Of a stretch of DNA of 64,000 nt, positions 27,080 to 35,615 are shown piece after piece. Origin of the DNA: Blautia sp900556555 (GTDB lineage Bacteria; Bacillota; Clostridia; Lachnospirales; Lachnospiraceae); the NCBI GenBank assembly GCA_964250615.1, contig CAXUGM010000005.1. One strand, 5' to 3'. Position numbers and translations under genes: made by a program. Numbering within the stretch: the first letter of the stretch is position 1; each line of letters starts with the position of its first letter. Below the pieces are notes generated by a model. The model was not told where the DNA came from and made no database searches. It was given only the letters and a program-made list of their open reading frames with translations.

Positions 27080-28282
27080 TTACAGTTCCTTTACTATTTT
27101 TCTGTAGGTTTCAATGATATAATCCACCTGTTCATCTGTCAGACAAGTATGAAGGGGCAAAGTAATTTCATTTTCAAACATATGGTATGCATTAGGAAAA
27201 TTCTGAATATCAAATCCCAGATTTCTATATGCGGTCATCATAGGAAGGGGTTTATAATGCACATTTGTAGCAATCTCTGCCTCTGCCATTTTTACAATAA
27301 CATCATTGCACTCTTCTCTGCTCTTTTCGATTAAGCGTGTCAGATATAAATGACCGCTGGAAGTATGATTTTCACCATAATGATCCAGAACTTCAATGTC
27401 TAATCCCTCAAATGCTTTATTATACTTCTCAATGATCTCTCGTCTTCTCTTTAAGACATCGGGGTATCTTCTTAATTGTACAAGCCCCATAGACGCCATA
27501 ATATCCGTCATATTACATTTATAATAAGGTCCAGCAATATCATATTCCCAATTTCCAAGTTGTGTTTTTGCTAATGCGTCTTTGTTTTGTCCGTGGAGAG
27601 AGTAAAGCATATACTGTTTATAAATTTCTTCATCATCGATGCCTGGAATACTCTTCCAAACAGCAGCTCCGCCCTCAGCTGTTGTAAGGTTTTTTACAGC
27701 ATGAAAAGAAAAACTGGTAAAGTCCGCAATTTCTCCCGCCATCTTTCCTTCTCTGGAAGCACCAAAAGCATGTGCTCCGTCAGCAAGGACAGCGATTCTC
27801 CCCATTGCTTCCTGTATTTCATTACTTGCATGAAAAAGATTCTTTTTTTCCTCTGCAATTTGAAGTAATTCTCCATAATATGGATAAATAATTCCTGCCA
27901 AATCTACAGCAATGATTGCCTTCGTTTTTTCAGTTACTGCCTGACTGACTTTTTCCGGGTCCATATCATACGTTCCCGGAACTGTATCTACCAGAACAGG
28001 AGTCGCACCTACATGACAAATAACACTACATGATGCAGTATAAGTATAGGCACTGGTAATAACCTCATCGCCCGGTCCAACACCCAGAATCCGAAGGCTT
28101 AATTCCAAGCATGCTGTTGCAGAATTAAGGCACGCTGCTTTTGCAGTATGACAATACGCTGCAATTTCATTTTCGAATCTCTTTGTTTTTGGTCCTGTAG
28201 TAATCCAGCCACTTCGCAAGGTATCTGCCACTTCGGCAATCTCTTCTTCTGTGATGTCTGGTGGTGAAAATGGTACTTTCAT
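27080..28282 (-). CDS. DegT/DnrJ/EryC1/StrS aminotransferase (PglE-like)
   Basis: The 400-residue PLP enzyme has PFSPPDITEEEIAEV at the start, LNSATACLELSLRILG, SAYTYTASCSVI, VLADGAHAFGAS and the cofactor lysine in FSFHAVKNLTTAEGGAAVW near residue 200. It aminates the 4-keto sugar made by the CapD-type dehydratase upstream. The start is the ATG at 28282: the conserved family N terminus begins there, and GGGAG lies 11 bases upstream. A residue-10 extension from an upstream TTG is rejected. It has its own internal promoter candidate just upstream. Confidence 0.9.
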   Translation of the reverse strand: MKVPFSPPDITEEEIAEVADTLRSGWITTGPKTKRFENEIAAYCHTAKAACLNSATACLELSLRILGVGPGDEVITSAYTYTASCSVICHVGATPVLVDTVPGTYDMDPEKVSQAVTEKTKAIIAVDLAGIIYPYYGELLQIAEEKKNLFHASNEIQEAMGRIAVLADGAHAFGASREGKMAGEIADFTSFSFHAVKNLTTAEGGAAVWKSIPGIDDEEIYKQYMLYSLHGQNKDALAKTQLGNWEYDIAGPYYKCNMTDIMASMGLVQLRRYPDVLKRRREIIEKYNKAFEGLDIEVLDHYGENHTSSGHLYLTRLIEKSREECNDVIVKMAEAEIATNVHYKPLPMMTAYRNLGFDIQNFPNAYHMFENEITLPLHTCLTDEQVDYIIETYRKIVKEL

Positions 28283-28320
28283 AATCCTATAATCTCCCAA
28301 TTTTCTCAATTCTTATTTTT

Positions 28321-28348
28321 ATTATACCTTGTTTCTCTATAAAAGCAA
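28321..28348 (-). promoter_or_regulatory. Internal promoter between capD-like gene and DegT gene
   Basis: On the minus strand TTGCTT (28343-28348) and a perfect TATAAT (28321-28326) are 16 bases apart, about 40 bases before the DegT start. It would allow the glycan genes to be expressed independently of the first gene. Confidence 0.6.
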
Positions 28349-28373
28349 GTTATGAACTGCCATTTTTATATCT

Positions 28374-30257
28374 TTATTTCTTAATATGGTAAGTCGGCAC
28401 CATCTCCGCAACCTTCTCTTTGATGTGTGCATCATCCTGATAGCATGCTTCTTTTAAATCTGCCAATTGCTGGAAGAACTCATCCTCGTTCATTTCAATA
28501 GGCTTTCCGATATGGATTAGCTTATTGGCGGTTTCTTTCATACCTTCCTCCGCCATTAGAAGTTCTTCATACAGTTTTTCTCCCGGACGAAGTCCCGTAT
28601 ATTCAATCTTAATATCCACATCCGGAGTGTAACCTGACAGGCGAATCAAATTTCTAGCCATATCGTCAATTTTTACAGGTTCTCCCATTTCCAGGACAAA
28701 AATTTCTCCGCCCTTTGCATAAGCTCCTGCCTGAAGAACCAGGGAAACTGCTTCTGGAATGGTCATAAAATAACGAATGATATTCTTGTCCGTAACTGTT
28801 ACAGGACCGCCCTCTTCTATCTGTTTCTTAAACAACGGAATAACGCTTCCGTTACTTCCCAGTACATTTCCAAAACGTACTGCAACAAACTCTGTATCAG
28901 AGATTTTATTAAAGCTCTGAACAATCATTTCACACAAACGCTTGGAAGCTCCCATGATGTTGGTAGGATTTACTGCCTTGTCTGTGGAAATCAGCACAAA
29001 ACGTTTCACGCCATTTTCACTGGCAGCTTTTGCTGTTTTATACGTTCCAAACACGTTATTCTTGATTGCTTCATTTGGACTGTCCTCCATCAAAGGTACA
29101 TGTTTATGAGCTGCTGCATGATAAACAATGTCAGGATGATAAGACTCAAAAATACTATTCATACGGTGTGTATTCCGCACAGAACCAATCAATGTTACCA
29201 GATTCAACTCTGGATAATGACGCTGCAATTCTTGCTGGATTTCATAAGCATTATTTTCATAAATATCAAAAATAATCAACTGTTTTGGCTGGTAAGCAGC
29301 AATCTGACGGCATAACTCACTTCCGATAGAGCCGCCTCCGCCTGTCACCATAACCACTTTGCCCTTCACATATCCCATAATCTCATCAAGATTCACCTGA
29401 ATCGGTTCTCTTCCAAGTAAATCTGTAATTTCCACGTCACGTAGTTTGCTTACATTCAGTTCTCCGTCAATAAGCTGGTACATGCCAGGTAAAGTTTTCA
29501 ATTCACATCCTGACATTTTGCACATCTCCAAGATATCCTTTTTTTCTTCCAGTGGTGCTGATGGAATTGCCAGAATAATACTGTCTATTTTATATTTTTC
29601 TACGTTTTTCAGAATGGTAGACCTGTTTCCCACAATGGGAACTCCCTCTAAATAACGTCCTTCTTTATTACGGTCATCATCTACGACACAGCATATTTTC
29701 ATAGCCAAATATTTACTGTCCACAATCTCTTTTATAATTGCTTTTCCGGCTTCTCCGGCACCAATGACCATAACCCGTTTCCATTTGTTCTGTCTGGAAA
29801 ATTTCTGTTCTTTCACTTCTTTCAGATGACGTACAAACCGATAAGAGAACCTCAATCCACAAACCATCACAGTTTGTAAAATAATCTGAAAGAAAAAATA
29901 ACTTCGTGGCATGGAGTACTGCAGCAAATACATCCCAGTAATCTGTACAAAAAAGGAAATGGCATTTGCAAGAAGCATATATCCAAATTCATGAACTCCA
30001 ACAAACTTCCAAAGACTGTGGTACATTCTGCAAAAATAAAAGATAATCAATGTCACTATAATGTTGATTGGTAAATAGTGGCACAGATTTGATAAATATG
30101 GTATCTCTATTTGAGCATATGAAAAATCAAAACGTGCCAATAAAGCAAGCAATGATGAAACGATTATGATTGCAATATCAAACAGAGCCAACAGCAATGC
30201 TCTTCTTACCCATTGCAAATCCAATAGACTCTCTTGATTTCTCTTCTGTCTTATCAT
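28374..30257 (-). CDS. Membrane nucleotide-sugar 4,6-dehydratase (CapD/WbpM/PglF-like)
   Basis: The 627-residue protein has four N-terminal membrane helices (about 20-150), a first Rossmann domain (RVMVIGAGEAGKAI near 165) and the catalytic SDR domain (GKVVMVTGGGGSIGSELCRQI near 300). At the active site STDKAVNPTNIMGASKR has Met in place of the usual Tyr, as is normal for the large WbpM-type enzymes. It converts UDP-GlcNAc to a 4-keto-6-deoxy sugar for the DegT enzyme that follows. The ATG at 30257 is chosen because AAAGGA lies eight bases upstream. It is the first gene of the locus. Confidence 0.93.
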   Translation of the reverse strand: MIRQKRNQESLLDLQWVRRALLLALFDIAIIIVSSLLALLARFDFSYAQIEIPYLSNLCHYLPINIIVTLIIFYFCRMYHSLWKFVGVHEFGYMLLANAISFFVQITGMYLLQYSMPRSYFFFQIILQTVMVCGLRFSYRFVRHLKEVKEQKFSRQNKWKRVMVIGAGEAGKAIIKEIVDSKYLAMKICCVVDDDRNKEGRYLEGVPIVGNRSTILKNVEKYKIDSIILAIPSAPLEEKKDILEMCKMSGCELKTLPGMYQLIDGELNVSKLRDVEITDLLGREPIQVNLDEIMGYVKGKVVMVTGGGGSIGSELCRQIAAYQPKQLIIFDIYENNAYEIQQELQRHYPELNLVTLIGSVRNTHRMNSIFESYHPDIVYHAAAHKHVPLMEDSPNEAIKNNVFGTYKTAKAASENGVKRFVLISTDKAVNPTNIMGASKRLCEMIVQSFNKISDTEFVAVRFGNVLGSNGSVIPLFKKQIEEGGPVTVTDKNIIRYFMTIPEAVSLVLQAGAYAKGGEIFVLEMGEPVKIDDMARNLIRLSGYTPDVDIKIEYTGLRPGEKLYEELLMAEEGMKETANKLIHIGKPIEMNEDEFFQQLADLKEACYQDDAHIKEKVAEMVPTYHIKK

Positions 30258-30297
30258 GTTCTTTGTCCTTTCTTTATTTATACTCATAAATGGTTAT

Positions 30298-30326
30298 ATA
30301 ATACTACTATTTTTCTCTACTTTCAA
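30298..30326 (-). promoter_or_regulatory. Main promoter of glycan locus
   Basis: Minus strand TTGAAA (30321-30326) and TATTAT (30298-30303) are separated by exactly 17 bases, about 40 bases before the capD-like start. It lies in the 95-bp gap behind the DUF362 gene and is the most upstream promoter for the operon. Confidence 0.7.
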
Positions 30327-30352
30327 GCTAAAACCGATATTTTATATTCTGG

Positions 30353-31456
30353 TTATCCCCTATTTCCCCTCAAATACCCCTTCAGAAACTCGTAAATCGC
30401 CCCTTCCGTAGGCGGACACCCATCCAGGTGATGCTCGAACTTCCTGGTGCACTGGCCAATTCCCAGCTTCCCAGTCTTTCCACGGTATCCCTGACCAATG
30501 CAGATTTTATCCTGAAGCTGTCCCAGCAATCCTTCTTCTTTTAGTTTCTGTAAGGCCGGAAGCAGATAGCCATAGCAGGCACTACAGGATTCTACTTCTT
30601 CTACTGCATCTGCCAATTCCACTACTTTTCGTTCTTTTGGTGTACAGATTCCCTTTTCCGGTTGGTTTAATTCCCGGTATTCCGCCAGTTCCCAGTCTCC
30701 CAGTCCCGCCCCCAGTTCTTCTGCCATCTTGATATAAGGTACTTCTTCTACGTCATAGTCCATAAGATGGCACACAAATGCATCGCACAGAACCGGGTCT
30801 GTGGCTGCCATGATTCGGTTCATGACCACAGGATTACCCCCGTCTTCGAAGTCCCAGTCTCCACAGATATTGTCTACCACAATGAAATCCTGATGAAGTC
30901 TGGCTGCCAGGTGTGCGATTGGTTTGTGAAGTCCCATGGCATGGAAATGCCGCTTTTCTGTGTTTGGAATCAATCCTTTCATATTCTTCAATGCACAGGT
31001 GATTTTCGTCTGACAGTGACCTTTCATCACCGGCACATTAATCAGGAAATCCAGTTTCATAGCTTCGTCGCAGATTTTCAGATCCAGACCTGCACAGTCA
31101 TAGGTTTCGCAGGAATCCTTCTGCATATCAAGGAAATCCACCTGATAGTTTCTGGACAAGTCATAATATCCACAGAGCTCTGCTGCTTCTGCTGTCTTAT
31201 CTCCCACCCAGGAACCTTCCAGCATCACCAGGTTGAAAAATCTGTGTTCCTGAAGGTATTCGATAATTCCCGCCACGATTTCCGGGTGTGTAGTGGCACC
31301 CCAGGAAGCCTCCGAAGGAGATACCAGATTGGGTTTGATACCAATCCGGCAATCTTTATCCGGAATCTGCTCTGCCAGATTTGCTTCTTTTAATAAGGTT
31401 TTTGTCATTTCTTTATATTCTGTGCCGTAAATGGCCAATATTTCTGTATTGTTCAT
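30353..31456 (-). CDS. DUF362 domain protein
   Basis: The 367-residue protein is a DUF362 member: RIGIKPNLVSPSEASWGATTHPEIV near residue 40, FLINVPVMKGHCQTKITCALKNMKGLIP near residue 135 and CDAFVCHLM near 225. The Cys-rich C-terminal part (SCSACYGYLLPAL and IGQCTRKFEHHLDGCPPTEG) may bind metal, but it lacks the two ferredoxin CxxCxxCxxxC motifs found in some relatives. The function is unknown; the family is thought to be redox related. It stands between the glycan promoter and a divergent permease gene and is not obviously linked to either. Confidence 0.85.
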   Translation of the reverse strand: MNNTEILAIYGTEYKEMTKTLLKEANLAEQIPDKDCRIGIKPNLVSPSEASWGATTHPEIVAGIIEYLQEHRFFNLVMLEGSWVGDKTAEAAELCGYYDLSRNYQVDFLDMQKDSCETYDCAGLDLKICDEAMKLDFLINVPVMKGHCQTKITCALKNMKGLIPNTEKRHFHAMGLHKPIAHLAARLHQDFIVVDNICGDWDFEDGGNPVVMNRIMAATDPVLCDAFVCHLMDYDVEEVPYIKMAEELGAGLGDWELAEYRELNQPEKGICTPKERKVVELADAVEEVESCSACYGYLLPALQKLKEEGLLGQLQDKICIGQGYRGKTGKLGIGQCTRKFEHHLDGCPPTEGAIYEFLKGYLRGNRG

Positions 31457-31551
31457 GTTCTTTCAAGTTGTCCTTTCAAGCTGCAATTTGCCTAGTTTCT
31501 CATTACTTTTTATTTTATCCCATCCTCCGTCTAAATACAATCAAATTTTCC

Positions 31552-31580
31552 TTGCTTCTCTTTTACATAACAGCTATACT
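31552..31580 (+). promoter_or_regulatory. Promoter of nucleobase permease gene
   Basis: TTGCTT (31552-31557) and TATACT (31575-31580) are spaced 17 bases apart on the plus strand, with the start codon 38 bases further on. The short leader leaves no room for a purine riboswitch between promoter and gene. Confidence 0.5.
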
Positions 31581-31617
31581 CATTAATGTAACAAATGAAA
31601 ATCATATGGAGGAATTT

Positions 31618-32952
31618 ATGAAAACAAAAGATTCTAATCCTGCAAGCATCAGCAACATCTATAAACTGGATGGAAAGGTACCTGTTGCAAAGGCAATCCC
31701 TTTTGGTATCCAGCATATTTTAGCGATGTTTGTATCGAACCTGACTCCGATTATCCTAATTGCCGGGGCTTCCGGCCTGGATCAGGCAAAAACGGCACTC
31801 CTGCTGCAAAATGCTATGTTTATTGCAGGAATCGCAACTTTAATCCAGCTTTACCCAATCTGGCGGATTGGTTCCGGCCTTCCTATTGTCATGGGTGTCA
31901 GCTTTACTTTTGTAACGATTTTAACCTATGTAGGAGGAACTTACGGTTATGGTTCAGTAATTGGTGCTGTACTCATAGGCGGTATTATGGAAGGAAGCTT
32001 AGGTCTTCTTGCAAAATACTGGCGTAAGATCATCACTCCTGTAGTTGCTGCTTCTGTAGTTACTACCATCGGATATTCTCTTCTTACGGTAGGTATCCGC
32101 TCTTTTGGTGGTGGTTATACTGAAGATTTTGGTTCTCCCAAAAACCTGCTTCTTGGCTCTGTCACATTGATTGCCTGTCTTTTATTTAATATTTTTGCTA
32201 AATCTTTCTGGAAACAGCTTTCTGTTCTGTTTGGATTGATTGTGGGCTATATTTTGGCAGCTTTTATGGGCGTAGTTGATTTTTCCGGTATTCTGGAAGG
32301 TGGTTTCCTTTCCCTTCCTGCTTTTATGCCAGTTATGCCTGAATTACATATCGGAGCAATCGTATCGGTAGCAATTATTTTCCTGGTTTCTGCTGCAGAG
32401 ACCATTGGTGATACTTCTGCTCTTTGTGCCACAGGGCTGAACCGGAGTGTAACAGAAAAAGAAATCTCCGGGTCTCTTGCCTGCGATGGTTTTGCAAGTA
32501 CCATCTCCGGTCTCTTTGGATGTCCGCCTGTTACTTCTTTCAGCCAGAACGTGGGACTTGTGACCATGACTAAGGTGGTAAACCGTTTTGCAATCATGAC
32601 AGGTGCTGTCTGTATGATTCTTGCCGGGCTTTTCCCGCCTATCGGAGCATTTTTCGCTTCCCTGCCAGATGCTGTGCTTGGAGGCTGTACTATTATGATG
32701 TTCGGCTCTATCATGGTCAGCGGTGTACAGATGCTGGCAAGAGCAGGCTTTAATCAGAGAAATACTACCATTACTGCTCTGGCTCTCTGTGTGGGTATTG
32801 GAACAACTTCAGCTACAGAAGCTGATATCTGGCATATTTTCCCACAGCTTGTACAAGACGTTTTCGGTGGAAACTGTGTTGCTGTTGTCTTTGTAGTGGC
32901 AATTCTTCTGGACTTACTGCTGCCAAAAGACATGGAAATTCATCAAGTATAA
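31618..32952 (+). CDS. NCS2 family nucleobase (xanthine/uracil) permease
   Basis: The 444-residue membrane protein has about 14 helices and the NCS2 signature region: FLVSAAETIGDTSALCATGLNR near residue 265 and GCPPVTSFSQNVGLVTMTKVVNRFA near residue 305, where the QNxG segment lines the substrate site. It imports a purine or pyrimidine base with a cation. The start is the ATG at 31618 with GGAGG five bases upstream; an ATG four codons earlier overlaps that site. It is the only plus-strand gene between the glycan locus and the island. Base specificity (xanthine or guanine versus uracil) is open. Confidence 0.92.
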   Translation: MKTKDSNPASISNIYKLDGKVPVAKAIPFGIQHILAMFVSNLTPIILIAGASGLDQAKTALLLQNAMFIAGIATLIQLYPIWRIGSGLPIVMGVSFTFVTILTYVGGTYGYGSVIGAVLIGGIMEGSLGLLAKYWRKIITPVVAASVVTTIGYSLLTVGIRSFGGGYTEDFGSPKNLLLGSVTLIACLLFNIFAKSFWKQLSVLFGLIVGYILAAFMGVVDFSGILEGGFLSLPAFMPVMPELHIGAIVSVAIIFLVSAAETIGDTSALCATGLNRSVTEKEISGSLACDGFASTISGLFGCPPVTSFSQNVGLVTMTKVVNRFAIMTGAVCMILAGLFPPIGAFFASLPDAVLGGCTIMMFGSIMVSGVQMLARAGFNQRNTTITALALCVGIGTTSATEADIWHIFPQLVQDVFGGNCVAVVFVVAILLDLLLPKDMEIHQV

Positions 32953-32956
32953 ACGT

Positions 32957-33008
32957 AAAAATCCTGTATGGAAATTCTGTATTTATGGATTTCCACACAG
33001 GATTTTTT
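32957..33008 (+). terminator. Strong, probably bidirectional terminator
   Basis: AAAATCCTGT-A-TGGAAAT pairs with ATTTCCA-C-ACAGGATTTT, followed by a T run on the plus strand and five Ts on the minus strand. It ends the permease transcript and could also stop transcripts arriving from the GH73 side. Confidence 0.85.
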
Positions 33009-33072
33009 ATTGCCCGAAAAGGCATTGTAATGTTAAGAAAAAACAGCCCACCTTGGCCGTTCAGACCATAGA

Positions 33073-33345
33073 TAGGCTAAATTTCGTAATCTTTCCATAC
33101 CAGCCTACTTTTTTGTAACTAGAATAGGCTGAATTGCATGATTTTCTCATATAAGCCTACTTTTTCCCAACCTAAGTAGGCTAAATTTTTAGATTTCCTC
33201 TTTTCAACTTACTTTCCGCTCTTAAAATGTAGGTGGGATTTATCAAATCTTTCCTGGCAGCCTATTCGACTCTGAAACTAGTAGGTCAAATTCAAAGATA
33301 TCTTAAAATCCACCTATTCATGCCCGAAAATTGTAGGCTAAAAAT
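33073..33345. repeat. Degenerate tandem repeat array, 52-bp period, with internal inverted repeats
   Basis: TAGGCT or a close variant (TAGGTG, TAGGTC) recurs at 33073, 33125, 33177, 33230, 33282 and 33334, so the spacing is 52, 52, 53, 52 and 52. A second block, AGCCTA or a variant, recurs in each of the five full units 29 bases after the first (33102, 33154, 33206, 33259, 33311). TAGGCT and AGCCTA are complementary, so each unit can fold as a hairpin with a 23-base loop. Units share AAATTT behind the first arm and often CTTTTT behind the second, but are otherwise diverged. The array fills the gap between the permease terminator and the end of the GH73 gene and has no open reading frame. Confidence 0.8.
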
Positions 33346-33360
33346 CATAAAACAATACTT

Positions 33361-35607
33361 TTAACCGATATGTTTCTTTCCTGACAAGAACAAGATCATT
33401 CCTACAGAAAGGATTCCTAAAACTGCCCACATAGCCAGATTGGTTTCATCGCCTGTTTTCACACTTGTTTCTTTTGTAGCTTCTTTTTTCCCGGTATCCT
33501 TAGAATCCGGCGTTTCCGGATTTTTCACTTCTTCACCGGCAATATTCTGATTTTGCACCTGCTGGTTTTCTTCCAGCACCACTTGCTGCTGTGCATCTGT
33601 GTCTTGTGGCGGAGTTTCAGGTGCTTGTGGCTCCTCTTGCTGCGGCATTTCAGGATTCTGTTCCTGTGGTGTTTCCGGCACCTGCGGATTCTCCTGCTGT
33701 GGCATTTCAGGTGGTTCCGTTTCTGAATTCTGCTCCTGTGCTTCTGTGATGACTGCCACTGCATCTGCTGTCTGGCTTGCATCTTCTTTTAAAGCAGCAC
33801 GTATGATTATTTTATCAGAAATCTCTTCTTTTCCTACAGCCAGCAATCCGTCATTACTGATTGTAGTATCCTGACTCTTATTTCCAATAACTTCCCATAT
33901 CAACTCAGGCATGGTACCTGTTTTGCTCCTTACTTCCACACCGAACTGCTGTGTACCGCCCCGCTGCACTTCTACCGCCTCCGGGGTCACAAAGAGCGTC
34001 ACCTGCTGGATTTCCGGAGTTTCCTCCTGTGGCTGGCTCCCGCTTTCTGGCGGTGTGGTTTCGTTTTCCGGTGGTGTAATCTCAGTCTCTGGAGGCACAA
34101 TTTCACTCTCAGATTTTTGGTGTACAATCGTAAGATAATCTTCTGACATATAGCTGTACATGGTATCAAAGTTATATTTTCCGCTGCTTTTCACAATTTC
34201 TGTTCTCTGCTCATTGAGAACAGCATCGCTTTGTATTTCATAAAAATGATTGACTGGTTCTGGATTTCTCACAAGCACTACATAATTTGCTGCTTTTCCT
34301 GTTTTATAGAGGGATTTGGAAGAAGTATCACTTTCTTTCCTTACATTCACAGATATGTGCTCTTTAGGAATGATTTCTTTTGCCGCCAAGGTGTAGGTCC
34401 CTGCATCTTTTTCCCCCATAATGCTGTCCAGACGCCATACAATATTTGCTGCTTTTTCTCCCCAGTAAGGATCTGATGCGTATTTCACGTTGAGTCCACT
34501 GGCTTTATTGCCCAGGAATCCTCCATTGTAACGATAATCCTTAGGATACAGATACCCTCTTGACATCCATCCATTGGCAAAGTCCTCGATACAGGCTGCA
34601 ATGCTTCCATACTTATTGGCATTTGCTCCCGGATCAGAATCCGTTGCATTTAATCCAAAAAGATTATTTTTTTGCTTGCAAATAGTACTCTGTCCCCAGT
34701 TGCTTTCATTTGCTGCAATCCCGGTCATCAGAAGTGCATGGACTCCATAGGTGTTTTGTTTATCCACAAAAAACTTTCCAGTATCCTTCATTTTGGAATC
34801 TTTTTTCACGGTCTTTTCCAGTATTTCATCTAATTCTTCCCCTGTATAGGCAGACTGGCTCCGCATAGGAAGATATTGGAAATAATTGTAATATGGCTGC
34901 TCTGGATTTACTGACTGGGTTCTCTGGTCATTTCTATAATCCGATACCATAACTCCGTAATCTGTATAAAAATAATGATCATCATAGCTGTAGTAAAGAG
35001 TCCCTGGTTCCAGGTAGGCTGGTGCAGGCCCATTGTTCAGGCTGGTAGCATATCCTGGTGTTGTCATATCCTGTACAATATGGTGCATCAGTTTTCCGTC
35101 TTCTACTTCATAGCAGCTTACAGCCTTTGCCTGGGACAAGTTTACCACCTGCACTTCATCTTCTTTTACCCAGCCCACAACACCGGAAAGCATGAACTTG
35201 TATTTTCCATTTGCATATCCCAAATATACAGCATCTGCACCGTAAGCCCCGTTGGTATAACCTGGTTTTGCAGTTTCCTGCTCAATATATTCTGTAACTG
35301 CATTGTTTTTTGTGCGGAAATTCACCACCTGGGGTTCCCCTTTTCTGGTCTTGTCTGGCCCTGCCGGATTTTCGATTAATTTTGCAGAGCTGTCCACCTT
35401 TTTCATATTTCCCTCTTCATCCATAGAAGTGATACTTTCCTCTGCTCCATAAACCGCAACAGGCTTGCACATATTCCACACTCCGAAAAGCCCAATTCCA
35501 AATGCCAGCAAAAGTGCGTGGATTTTTCTATTTTTCTTTTGTTTCTTTTCTCTCATTCTATTGATTTCCTCTATCCTTTTTATCACTCGTATCTCTTTTG
35601 CATTCAT
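33361..35607 (-). CDS. Cell-wall-anchored GH73 glucosaminidase with Ig-like domain
   Basis: The 748-residue surface protein has a basic N terminus and signal helix (residues 28-48, IHALLLAFGIGLFGVW), an SH3-like wall region (75-200), and a glucosaminidase domain (about 270-410). Its catalytic Glu sits in TGIAANESNWGQSTICKQKNNLFGLN. Then come a Pro-rich spacer, a BIG2-like Ig domain (about 540-630) and a long run of PQQEnPQ/PETPQ repeats. The C terminus ends with SVKTGD, a membrane helix and GKKHIG, a variant sortase signal lacking the LP of LPxTG. It cleaves the N-acetylglucosaminyl bond of peptidoglycan outside the cell. An IS982-type element lies about 10 bases before the start; an inner ATG at 35556 is possible. 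Confidence 0.85.
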   Translation of the reverse strand: MNAKEIRVIKRIEEINRMREKKQKKNRKIHALLLAFGIGLFGVWNMCKPVAVYGAEESITSMDEEGNMKKVDSSAKLIENPAGPDKTRKGEPQVVNFRTKNNAVTEYIEQETAKPGYTNGAYGADAVYLGYANGKYKFMLSGVVGWVKEDEVQVVNLSQAKAVSCYEVEDGKLMHHIVQDMTTPGYATSLNNGPAPAYLEPGTLYYSYDDHYFYTDYGVMVSDYRNDQRTQSVNPEQPYYNYFQYLPMRSQSAYTGEELDEILEKTVKKDSKMKDTGKFFVDKQNTYGVHALLMTGIAANESNWGQSTICKQKNNLFGLNATDSDPGANANKYGSIAACIEDFANGWMSRGYLYPKDYRYNGGFLGNKASGLNVKYASDPYWGEKAANIVWRLDSIMGEKDAGTYTLAAKEIIPKEHISVNVRKESDTSSKSLYKTGKAANYVVLVRNPEPVNHFYEIQSDAVLNEQRTEIVKSSGKYNFDTMYSYMSEDYLTIVHQKSESEIVPPETEITPPENETTPPESGSQPQEETPEIQQVTLFVTPEAVEVQRGGTQQFGVEVRSKTGTMPELIWEVIGNKSQDTTISNDGLLAVGKEEISDKIIIRAALKEDASQTADAVAVITEAQEQNSETEPPEMPQQENPQVPETPQEQNPEMPQQEEPQAPETPPQDTDAQQQVVLEENQQVQNQNIAGEEVKNPETPDSKDTGKKEATKETSVKTGDETNLAMWAVLGILSVGMILFLSGKKHIG

Positions 35608-35615
35608 TAATGTAA

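Noticed and set aside
30767..31393. 208-codon open frame on the plus strand
   Set aside because: Antisense to the DUF362 gene, no domain, His/Cys/Phe-rich composition, no start signal.
33073..33345. CRISPR array
   Set aside because: The repeated part is only 6-12 bases and degenerate, the units are 52 bases with partly similar interiors, and no cas gene is present.
33525..33874. Open frames in other registers across the Pro/Gln repeat region of the GH73 gene
   Set aside because: They are by-products of the repetitive sequence; the GH73 frame continues through with a proper sorting signal.
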